Below, piece after piece: positions 18,601 through 24,767 of a DNA stretch of 64,000 nt (position 1 is the stretch's first letter; each line of letters opens with the position of its first letter). The position numbers and the translations under genes were made by a program. Below the pieces are notes generated by a model. It was not told where the DNA came from. It saw only the letters and a program-made list of their open reading frames with translations, and ran no database searches. The stretch is taken from the NCBI RefSeq assembly GCF_900108855.1, contig NZ_FNXY01000010.1:276929-340928 (forward strand). The letters run 5' to 3'. The stretch is from Dyadobacter koreensis (GTDB taxonomy: Bacteria > Bacteroidota > Bacteroidia > Cytophagales > Spirosomataceae).

Positions 18601-19125
18601 CCCGCTTTCATTGGTAGAAGTTCCGGTCTGGCTGCCGACAACAAGTATGTTTACGCCAGGCAAGCCTTCGCCTTTTTCATCTGTAACCTTACCGGAAATT
18701 TTCCGCTCGATGGATTTGCTTGGGAAAATCGATCCTTGAGGCTGAGCGGATAGTCCGGCAACCTTTTTTCGAAGCAGGATACGTGTGGTGCCAACTACCT
18801 CATAAGAGACATTCAGCGGAGTTAATATCTGATCTAAAACCTTGTAAAGCGGGCCTTTCAGCTCTTTCAAAGAAGTACTTTGTGAATTTTGGATACTACT
18901 TGTGCTGTACACAAATTTTACATCGGCCTGTTTTTCAATCAGGTTCAATACCTTTTTGATTTCCATCGATTCCACTTTCAGTGAAATTTCTTTACTTAAC
19001 AATTCCTGTCCGCGTAAGGGATGGGCCATGGAGATACCACAGCATAAAATTGCAATAAAAAGTTGCTTGACAGTAGTACTCATGACTTTGTAAACAACCC
19101 TTTTGAGGGGTATTTTTTTATTCAT
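15685..19125 (-). CDS. SusC/RagA TonB-dependent transporter with N-terminal STN signalling domain
   Basis: This outer-membrane active transporter is about 1146 residues from the preferred ATG at 19125; an in-frame start at 19188 would add 21 residues before the signal sequence. The order is: signal segment (FIAILCCGISMAHPLRGQ), STN domain (about 45-115) that contacts a FecR protein in the periplasm, CarboxypepD_reg-like domain (about 145-220), the SusC box LNEVVVVGYGTQEKKDVTGA, plug domain (IRGFGTVNNASPLVVIDGVP) and a beta-barrel ending in Phe (TIGASLSF). The STN domain together with the FecR and ECF sigma genes just upstream indicates surface signalling that induces the locus when the ligand binds. 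Confidence 0.94.
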   Translation of the reverse strand: MNKKIPLKRVVYKVMSTTVKQLFIAILCCGISMAHPLRGQELLSKEISLKVESMEIKKVLNLIEKQADVKFVYSTSSIQNSQSTSLKELKGPLYKVLDQILTPLNVSYEVVGTTRILLRKKVAGLSAQPQGSIFPSKSIERKISGKVTDEKGEGLPGVNILVVGSQTGTSTNESGEYQLSVADDATALKFSFIGYVSQEVKLEKTDVLNISLVPDVSALNEVVVVGYGTQEKKDVTGAVSSVKGADFQNLPSGGAQQALQGRAAGVNIVRNGGAPGDAGTIQIRGFGTVNNASPLVVIDGVPSGSMNDVNPNDIESIEILKDASASAIYGTRAANGVIIITTKRGKFDNPIALSVNAYVGVTNRIKTLDVLDAPSLAMLKREAYQNDGLPIPAIWQDARYQTQLTNWQDELLQQGITQNYDASIRGGGKYSSFSISGGYYNEKGIIEKSNYKRLNFRINSDHKIGSKIKIGQNFQFTNTHNSSPDTKSSQTGLLWSAIRFHPGLPVKNADGTYSSTQGIGAFGDINNPVFTVDNQDTDNVRNRFLGSVTGELEIIEGLKLRANVAMDATFSESHTFDVKINDQFRTNAYNQLGLSHDKNWSFLQEYFLSYDKKFGQHALSLVGGYTSQTFNDIYANQRGRDFASEDPSLRYMQYAGTIVSIPLSDGGNGGRSYDALASVFGRVNYSFKDRYLFTATVRSDGSSKFAPGNQWGYFPAFSAGWRISEESFFKNALPVFSNFKLTGGWGQLGNQNVASLQYLALINSSYRYAFGNGGVQNQIAGSAQSRLANVNIGWETAEMSNFGLEAGLMKNSLYLSANYFIKDTKKMLLAPPSIGTIGTSTIPDQNIGELRNQGLELEASYRHTLGDFTFNLSGNATFIKNRITKLATPGGFLATQLYGRGQQEIVRTYEGQPYGTFYGYKTDGLYQNQGQIDSDANIANDLRRSDGQIQPGDVRFVDLNNDGIIDDQDRTIIGSPQPKVNYGFSAGLNYKGFDFNLFFVGVGGVSIYNADRMQGLDASYSFNLYADAMDRWNGDGTSNSVPRVSIDNANRNFRPSDLFVEKGDFLRLKNMTLGYTLPKSVTGKLKMSQARIYVTGQNIITFTKYSGLNPELGYVSGGTGQYNQLNVDYAQYPLARTFTIGASLSF

Positions 19126-19200
19126 AATTTTAAGAGTTTTTGTGGTTAACGAAATGCAAAAACGTGAAAACAACCTGCTGATTTTCAACAGGGAAATTCA

Positions 19201-19231
19201 GGTGCCGGTAATGTTGGCGCATTCCGGTACC
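19201..19231 (-). other. Hairpin between fecR-like and susC genes
   Basis: GGTGCCGG(T)AATG and CATTCCGGTACC can pair with a single bulged T and a 6-nt loop. It lies in the 117-bp gap between the FecR stop and the susC start. It has no T-run, so an RNA stability or attenuation element is more likely than a true terminator. Confidence 0.4.
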
Positions 19232-19242
19232 ATTTTAAAAAA

Positions 19243-20244
19243 CTATTTGGGACATCCTTCTCCGCGTACAAACAACGTTGTTCCTCGCCGTTCGTACGTC
19301 GCATTAACTGATTTACAGATCAGATCAAGCTGTTCAAATAATGTCAGATCTGTTAGGTCACCTGTGAACAGGCATGATTCCACAGCGTCATTTTCGATTA
19401 CGATATCAATTCCATAGGCTTTTTCGAGCATTAAAAAAGCATCTTTGACAGGCGTTTCGAGAAAGGAAAAACCGCGATCTGCCGGTATGGCTGTTTGATT
19501 CAGTATGGGATTTGAAACAATGGCCAGTTCCATTTTCTTGGATTTTTTATCGAAAACAATTTTCTGATTTCGGGTGAGGATTACGCCATTGCTGCTTGTG
19601 GAAGCTTTTTCTGCAACTTCATAAACCGAAACACGGCCAGTGGCTACCTGAACTTCAATGGAACGTGCCTCGTCGTATGATTTCACGGTGAAGCTGGTTC
19701 CGAGAACTTGCGTGACTAAATTCTCCGTGGAGACGATAAAGGGTTTTGCAGGGTTTTTCTTGATCTGGAAGAATGCTTCGCCATGAAGATAAACCAGGCG
19801 TTTTGTCTCGCCAAAATGTTCGGGATAACTTAGACTGCTTTTCTTTTGAAGTATAACGATACTCCCATCTTCCAGCGGAATCCTTTGCGGACTGTTTGAT
19901 GTGTTTTTAATTTCAATAACGCCCTCGTTTTCGATCGTCTGGATTTCGGATATTTCTTTTTTACTAACGTACTGAAACCCAAACCAGCAACCGGCCACAA
20001 GGATAAGAGAAGCGGCCATTCCTTTCAGCCACGAAGAAAAAGGTATCAGAAAGCGCTCATTACCAGTGCTTTTATTTAGCTGTTTCCTGATCCGGTTTCC
20101 TATTTTTTCTTTTTCAAACTCGAAAACGGGCGACTCGTCAAAAGGATTATTATCAAGATATTCCTGTACAAATTTTTCCTCTGCCGGAGAATGTTCGCCG
20201 GCAAGGTATTTTTTTAACAAAATATCGAATTCAAACTGATTCAT
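19243..20244 (-). CDS. FecR family anti-sigma/transmembrane signal transducer
   Basis: This inner-membrane regulator relays the state of the SusC STN domain to the ECF sigma factor. It has 333 residues from ATG 20244 (MNQFEFDILLKKYLAG); a TTG at 20265 overlapping the sigma stop would add seven. A cytoplasmic N-terminal region (about 1-75) precedes a single membrane helix (about 80-100, MAASLILVAGCWFGFQY). A periplasmic FecR domain (about 120-215: IPLEDGSIVILQKKSSLSYP, AFFQIKKNPAKPFIVST) and a C-terminal DUF4974-type domain (about 255-330, FSFLETPVKDAFLMLEKAYG) follow. It sits between the sigma gene and susC on the same strand. Confidence 0.93.
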   Translation of the reverse strand: MNQFEFDILLKKYLAGEHSPAEEKFVQEYLDNNPFDESPVFEFEKEKIGNRIRKQLNKSTGNERFLIPFSSWLKGMAASLILVAGCWFGFQYVSKKEISEIQTIENEGVIEIKNTSNSPQRIPLEDGSIVILQKKSSLSYPEHFGETKRLVYLHGEAFFQIKKNPAKPFIVSTENLVTQVLGTSFTVKSYDEARSIEVQVATGRVSVYEVAEKASTSSNGVILTRNQKIVFDKKSKKMELAIVSNPILNQTAIPADRGFSFLETPVKDAFLMLEKAYGIDIVIENDAVESCLFTGDLTDLTLFEQLDLICKSVNATYERRGTTLFVRGEGCPK

Positions 20245-20261
20245 TTTTCTTTTTTTGTGTA

Positions 20262-20816
20262 TCAATTAGGTGTGTGATAGATCCAAAGATGATCTTTTAA
20301 AATTTTAAGCGATTTGGTGATATGATATTCCACCGCTTTTTCCGATAGATTCATATCCCTGGCAATTTCTCTGACCGACTGATTTTCAAAACGGCTTAAC
20401 TGAAATATTCTGCTCGTTTTCTCCGGCAGCTTTTTTAAAGCATTATCCAGTGCGGCGGACAAGTCCGTAAATTCAACATCCTGTTCCGTTATCGAAGCTT
20501 CCTGCATTTTTTGAAGAAGGATGTATTCCTTATACTTCCGCCACGTTATTTTAGATTTTATAAAATTCGTGATCAGGTGTTTCATCGACAGAACAAGGTA
20601 AGAGCTCAGGTGTCTGATATTGCTCTCTGTTCTGCGGTTCCACAAACTTTCAAACAGGTCATGGACAAGTTCCTCTGCTTCCTCGCGGGTGCCGATCTGG
20701 TGATAGGCAATGCAGAACAATTTATACCAGTATCGGTCATAGATTTCCCCGAAGGCAGGTTTACTGCTTTCCATCAGTTTAATAACCAGCTGTTCATCGG
20801 TTAATAACTTGTTCAT
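20262..20816 (-). CDS. ECF RNA polymerase sigma factor (Bacteroidetes SusC/FecR-linked type)
   Basis: The 184-residue sigma-70 family protein of extracytoplasmic-function type should direct polymerase to the downstream susCD promoter when released by FecR. Region 2 is at about 20-90 (AFGEIYDRYWYKLFCIAYHQ, AEELVHDLFESLWNRR). Region 4 is at about 120-175 (ALKKLPEKTSRIFQLSRFEN, SVREIARDMNLSEKAVEYHI). This sigma, FecR, SusC, SusD order on one strand is the classic Bacteroidetes surface-signalling unit. A TACCTTTG element lies 23 bp upstream, so the sigma gene itself appears to use the housekeeping sigma factor. Confidence 0.94.
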   Translation of the reverse strand: MNKLLTDEQLVIKLMESSKPAFGEIYDRYWYKLFCIAYHQIGTREEAEELVHDLFESLWNRRTESNIRHLSSYLVLSMKHLITNFIKSKITWRKYKEYILLQKMQEASITEQDVEFTDLSAALDNALKKLPEKTSRIFQLSRFENQSVREIARDMNLSEKAVEYHITKSLKILKDHLWIYHTPN

Positions 20817-20838
20817 CCGGAGCTCAGAAATGAGAGTA

Positions 20839-20846
20839 CAAAGGTA
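20839..20846 (-). promoter_or_regulatory. Putative -7 element TACCTTTG for the ECF sigma gene
   Basis: The minus strand carries an exact TAnnTTTG match ending 23 bp before the sigma factor ATG. A TTTG lies 15 bp upstream, closer than the usual 19-21 bp. It predicts a leader of roughly 15-20 nt. Confidence 0.5.
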
Positions 20847-20905
20847 TGGTCAAACAAAGGACAAAAATCCCTAATGCGTTTTATCAATATTTTAAATATT
20901 TTTTT

Positions 20906-20949
20906 CTGTCCGATGTTTTCAGTAATTATTTTTAATAACTCATCGACAG
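20906..20949. other. Dyad in the divergent sigma/guaB intergenic region
   Basis: CTGTCCGATG (20906-20915) and CATCGACAG (20941-20949) are reverse complements apart from one bulged C, with an AT-rich partly self-complementary centre. It sits in the 251-bp divergent gap between the ECF sigma gene and guaB. It could be an operator or leader hairpin; nothing else is recognised in that gap apart from the sigma promoter. Confidence 0.35.
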
Positions 20950-21067
20950 ATGATAATGTTTAAATTCCTGATTTTAAGAAATTATATCATTGTCTGATAC
21001 CGGCGATTTTGCTGAATTCCAAATTTCTGACTAGTTTTATCTGGCAAATAAGAAATCTTTATTTGCT

Positions 21068-22540
21068 ATGAACACAAATCCCACCAAAGTCCTCTTTGAG
21101 GCTCTCACGTACGACGACGTTCTTCTCTTACCAGCCTACTCAGAGGTACTTCCCAGAGATACAAAAACCAAAACACAGCTTACCAGAAAAATTTCTTTGA
21201 ATATCCCGTTCATTTCGGCGGCTATGGATACAGTCACAGAATACGAGCTGGCTATTGCGATGGCCCAGGAAGGCGGAATTGGAATTATTCACAAAAATAT
21301 GAGCCTGGACGCGCAAGCGGAACAGGTTAGGAAAGTGAAACGTTCGGAAAGTGGAATGATCCTGGATCCAATCGTTTTGACAGACACGGCGACGCTCGGG
21401 GATGCTTATCAAATCATGAGAGAATTTAAAATCGGCGGGATTCCGGTTGTCGATCAATCAAAAAAACTTATCGGGATTCTCACCAACAGAGATCTTCGTT
21501 TTCAACGTGAATTGTCTAAGCCGGTGACGGAAATTATGACAAAGGAACGCTTGATTACTGCTTTGGAGGGCATTAGTTTAGAGGAATCTGAAACAATTCT
21601 TGAAGAATACAAAATAGAGAAACTGCCGATCGTCAATAAGGATTATCAGCTGACCGGGTTAATCACTTACAGGGATATACTAAAAAGAAAATCGCATCCG
21701 AATGCCTGCAAAGATGAATATGGACGATTGCGCGTAGGTGCAGCTGTGGGCGTGACTGCGGATTTGCATAACCGAGTTCAGGCATTGATAAAAGCGGGAG
21801 TCGATGTTGTGAGTCTGGATACTGCTCATGGTCATCATATTAACGTCATTGAATCTGTAAGAAAACTGAAAGTTGATTTTCCTGATTTACAGGTCATCGC
21901 AGGAAATGTAGCGACGGGCGCTGCCGCAAAAGCGTTGGCAGATGCAGGAGCTGATGCAATAAAAGTAGGGGTCGGGCCGGGAAGTATTTGTACCACCCGG
22001 ATCATTGCCGGCATTGGTGTTCCTCAATTAACAGCCGTTATCTCGGCAGCGGAGGCTCTGGCGGGTACTGGTATTCCTGTTATTGCAGATGGAGGAATTC
22101 GTTTTTCAGGGGATGTTACAAAAGCAATAGCAGGTGGCGCGAGCACAGTGATGATCGGTTCAATGCTTGCCGGGACAGATGAGGCACCGGGTGAAATCGT
22201 TATTTACGAGGGAAGAAAATTTAAAGTATACCGTGGAATGGGATCTGTGGAAGCAATGGAAGACGGTTCAAAAGATCGTTATTTCCAGGATGCAGAAGAT
22301 GACGTCAAGAAACTTGTTCCGGAAGGAATTGTTGGCAGGGTGCCATTCAAAGGCAGGGTTTCTGAGATTCTATATCAGATGGTGGGAGGTCTGAAAGCCG
22401 GAATGGGTTATTGTGGAGCAGCGGACATATCTACACTGAATAAAGCACAGTTTGTGAAAATTACATCTGCCGGGTTCAAAGAAAGTCATCCTCACGATAT
22501 TATGATTCAGAAAGAAGCGCCGAATTATTCTTCAAAATAG
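21068..22540 (+). CDS. guaB: Inosine-5'-monophosphate dehydrogenase
   Basis: GuaB oxidises IMP to XMP with NAD+, the committed step of GMP synthesis. The protein has 490 residues, the normal length. The TIM barrel starts ALTYDDVLLLPAYSEVLPRD and is interrupted by two CBS domains at about 95-205 that sense purine nucleotides. The catalytic loop GPGSICTTR contains the active-site Cys (about 305). The flap RYFQDAEDDVKKLVPEGI and the monovalent-cation region GGLKAGMGYCGA complete the site. It is monocistronic, followed by a strong bidirectional terminator. Confidence 0.97.
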   Translation: MNTNPTKVLFEALTYDDVLLLPAYSEVLPRDTKTKTQLTRKISLNIPFISAAMDTVTEYELAIAMAQEGGIGIIHKNMSLDAQAEQVRKVKRSESGMILDPIVLTDTATLGDAYQIMREFKIGGIPVVDQSKKLIGILTNRDLRFQRELSKPVTEIMTKERLITALEGISLEESETILEEYKIEKLPIVNKDYQLTGLITYRDILKRKSHPNACKDEYGRLRVGAAVGVTADLHNRVQALIKAGVDVVSLDTAHGHHINVIESVRKLKVDFPDLQVIAGNVATGAAAKALADAGADAIKVGVGPGSICTTRIIAGIGVPQLTAVISAAEALAGTGIPVIADGGIRFSGDVTKAIAGGASTVMIGSMLAGTDEAPGEIVIYEGRKFKVYRGMGSVEAMEDGSKDRYFQDAEDDVKKLVPEGIVGRVPFKGRVSEILYQMVGGLKAGMGYCGAADISTLNKAQFVKITSAGFKESHPHDIMIQKEAPNYSSK

Positions 22541-22562
22541 ATTTTTCAGTTATCGGAAAACA

Positions 22563-22592
22563 GAAATGCCCTGTCGACTGACAGGGCATTTC
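22563..22592. terminator. Bidirectional terminator between guaB and the DedA gene
   Basis: GAAATGCCCTGTC (22563-22575) and GACAGGGCATTTC (22580-22592) form a perfect 13-bp stem with loop GACT. It lies between the convergent guaB and DedA-family genes and can act on both strands. Confidence 0.85.
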
Positions 22593-22615
22593 GTTAAAGT
22601 TTAAAAACAGATTCG

Positions 22616-23275
22616 TTATGCTGCAACGTTCTGTTTCGTCATTTTGCTTTTAAGAAATTGATAGATCATTGGCAATATCGAGAATCCAATAATTCCGAAA
22701 ATAACCAATTCGAAATTCTTTTTCACGATCTCCATATTTCCGAAGAAATAGCCAAGCAGCGTAAGAGATGGTACCCAAAGAACTGCTCCCAGTACACAGT
22801 AACCAATATATTTTGAATAATTCATACTTCCTGCGCCTGCAACGAAAGGAGCTACTGTACGAACAATTGGAATAAAACGGGCCATGATCACTGTGCTTCC
22901 ACCGTGCTTTTCATAAAAAGCCTCCGTTTTTTCGAGATATTCTCTTTTAAGGAACAATATTCTCTCACGTTTTTTAATCTCGCCACCGAATTTTTTACCC
23001 ATAAAATAATTCACATTATCACCTAATAATGCAGCGATAATCAGAATTACGATAATCAGGAAGACATTCAATCCTGTTCCTTCGTTGGCGGCGATCGCGC
23101 CAGCTGCAAAAAGAAGTGAATCGCCGGGAAGCAGCGGCATAATAACCAAACCAGTTTCTGTAAAGACAATCAGAAATAAGATCACATACGTAAGCGTACC
23201 GTATTCCTGCACGATATCAAATAAATGCTTATCCAGGTGAAGGAAAAAATCAATAAACTGAGTTAAAAATTCCAT
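22616..23275 (-). CDS. DedA family (SNARE-associated/VTT) membrane protein
   Basis: The 219-residue polytopic inner-membrane protein of the DedA/VTT family is implicated in lipid (undecaprenyl phosphate or phospholipid) flipping and membrane homeostasis. Family signatures are visible: ETGLVIMPLLPGDSLLFAAG near residue 40-60, LLGDNVNYFMGKKFG near 84-98, the amphipathic segment FYEKHGGSTVIMARFIPIVRTVAPFVAG with conserved Arg and Pro residues near 118-145, and a C-terminal hydrophobic pair. It shares a terminator with guaB. The ComA-like gene lies upstream on the same strand with a 56-bp gap, so co-transcription is possible. Confidence 0.92.
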   Translation of the reverse strand: MEFLTQFIDFFLHLDKHLFDIVQEYGTLTYVILFLIVFTETGLVIMPLLPGDSLLFAAGAIAANEGTGLNVFLIIVILIIAALLGDNVNYFMGKKFGGEIKKRERILFLKREYLEKTEAFYEKHGGSTVIMARFIPIVRTVAPFVAGAGSMNYSKYIGYCVLGAVLWVPSLTLLGYFFGNMEIVKKNFELVIFGIIGFSILPMIYQFLKSKMTKQNVAA

Positions 23276-23331
23276 TGCTTTTTTAAGTTTAACCGATTAG
23301 TTATAAATATGAAAGGTGAGCTTTAAAACAG

Positions 23332-24126
23332 TTATTTCGAATCAACTTTCCATTCTTTCTTTGTTTTTGCATTCAGGAAATGTGTGAAAGTATCTCCACG
23401 TAATCCCAGTCGAATTGTTTCTAATGGAATAAGCTCGCTTGGCGCGATATTTCCAAGATTTACATTCGCCCCTAAAAGTTTAACAAACCAAACTTGCTGG
23501 GATTTTTGTGGAGCTTCCCACAACATTTTTTCAAATGGAATTTGCGTTAAAATTTCTTCAACCAAACCCTGGCGCACTTCGCCGCTTGCTCTGAAAAGTC
23601 CAACATTACCGGATTCTCTTGCCTCGCCGATTACTTTCCAGGCACCAGCTTCCAATTCAGATTGAATCAATTGGATCCACTTATAAGGAGGAATGATTTT
23701 ATTTTCATCCTTTGACCCAACTTCTGACAAGACAGTTACTTGCTGTGCAAGTTTGCGAATGTATTCACATTTAACGTCCTGCGCCATTTCTATTGATCCA
23801 TCCGAAACTTCCGCATATTTCAGATCATATTTATCGAGCAGTTTACGGTAGTCATCAAACTGATTCCTTACAACAAAAGCCTCAAATAATGTTCCGCCAA
23901 AATAAACCGGAATCCCGGCATTTTTATATACCGCTAATTTTTCGTCGAGGTTAGATGTTACAAAGGAAGTGGCCCATCCCAGCTTTACGATATCTATAAA
24001 TGTGGAGGCGCTGGAAAGCATATCTTCGGTTTCCCTGATACTAAGCCCTTTATCCATAACCATCGTAATTCCCATTTCACGAGGCTTTTCAGAACGGGAA
24101 GGAACTTGTGATAACGTAAAATTCAT
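23332..24126 (-). CDS. Phosphosulfolactate synthase (ComA family)
   Basis: ComA adds sulfite to phosphoenolpyruvate to give phosphosulfolactate, known from archaeal coenzyme M synthesis. Family motifs are well kept: EKPREMGITMVMDKGLS at the N-terminus, DIVKLGWAT, GIPVYFGGTLFE, AEVSDGSIEM, VLSEVGSKDE, and near the end EAPQKSQQVWF and ETIRLGLRGDTF. The start is placed at ATG 24126 (MNFTLSQVPSRS; 264 residues). A TTG at 24174 would put the TACCTTTG promoter element inside the coding region. Bacteroidetes do not make coenzyme M, so the product probably feeds another sulfonate (sulfolactate, or conceivably a sulfonolipid precursor); that is inference and no partner gene is adjacent. Confidence 0.88.
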   Translation of the reverse strand: MNFTLSQVPSRSEKPREMGITMVMDKGLSIRETEDMLSSASTFIDIVKLGWATSFVTSNLDEKLAVYKNAGIPVYFGGTLFEAFVVRNQFDDYRKLLDKYDLKYAEVSDGSIEMAQDVKCEYIRKLAQQVTVLSEVGSKDENKIIPPYKWIQLIQSELEAGAWKVIGEARESGNVGLFRASGEVRQGLVEEILTQIPFEKMLWEAPQKSQQVWFVKLLGANVNLGNIAPSELIPLETIRLGLRGDTFTHFLNAKTKKEWKVDSK

Positions 24127-24162
24127 ATTTGGATACTCTTTTAAGTCTTCGAAAAACTCGGG

Positions 24163-24183
24163 CAAAGGTAGCAATTACCTTTG
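24163..24183. promoter_or_regulatory. Symmetric divergent promoter elements (CAAAGGTA-N5-TACCTTTG)
   Basis: TACCTTTG occurs on the minus strand (24163-24170) and again on the plus strand (24176-24183), separated by GCAAT, making a perfect 8-bp dyad. The minus element has an ATTG 21 bp upstream (24192-24195), a fair -33, and predicts a leader of about 30 nt for the ComA-like gene. The plus element could drive the thioesterase gene with a leader of about 100 nt. Confidence 0.55.
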
Positions 24184-24287
24184 ATACGTAGCAATAAAAT
24201 CACTAGTATTGACTTATTGTAATAGTTAAATCTACGATAATTAATATTTTCGGAATATATCCATGTTTATATTTCACTACTTAACCA

Positions 24288-24767
24288 ATGTGTAAAATGA
24301 CCGATTCCGATAATTCGCCCCAGAAAAAGAACGAAACTCGGCTGGAATATATGCAGACTTTCATAGGCCAATCGATGCAGGATAGCTTGTCTCCGGTCGG
24401 CAGATGGCTTAATGGAAAACTGCTGGACATTCAGGACGGAACCATGAAGGTTGAGTATGTGGTTCGTGAAGATATGTCAAATCCTATGGGCGTTTTGCAT
24501 GGAGGAATTGCAGCTACTATTCTCGATGATGTAGTGGGGACAATGGTTTATGCACTCGGGAGGGATTTTGCTTACACTTCCATTAATTTAAATTGTGATT
24601 TCCTTAATGCTGCGAAAACAGATGAAACTATCCTTGCAGACGCGAAAGTCGTTCGTGCGGGGAAAAATATAATTCACGTGGAAGGTGTCATAACAAATAC
24701 CGCCGGTTTGATTATTGCAAAATGCAGCAGTAATTTAATTCAAACCGGCCTGAAAATTCCTTTTTAA
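24288..24767 (+). CDS. PaaI-type hotdog-fold thioesterase
   Basis: The 159-residue acyl-CoA thioesterase-like protein has the hotdog signature NPMGVLHGGIAATILDDVVG (about 63-82), where the HGG turn and following Asp form the active site in PaaI relatives. The strands TSINLNCDFLNAAK and ILADAKVVRAGKNIIHVEG complete the fold. Initiation could be at ATG 24288 or ATG 24297. The substrate is unknown. Its stop codon directly abuts the stop of the convergent ABC transporter gene. Confidence 0.88.
   Translation: MCKMTDSDNSPQKKNETRLEYMQTFIGQSMQDSLSPVGRWLNGKLLDIQDGTMKVEYVVREDMSNPMGVLHGGIAATILDDVVGTMVYALGRDFAYTSINLNCDFLNAAKTDETILADAKVVRAGKNIIHVEGVITNTAGLIIAKCSSNLIQTGLKIPF

Noticed and set aside
20817..21067. 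Purine or other riboswitch ahead of guaB
   Set aside because: Apart from one dyad, no recognisable conserved riboswitch core could be found by eye in the 251-bp gap.
24127..24174. N-terminal extension of the ComA-like protein from TTG 24174
   Set aside because: It contains the TACCTTTG promoter element and is not family-like. ATG 24126 begins exactly where the conserved N-terminus starts.
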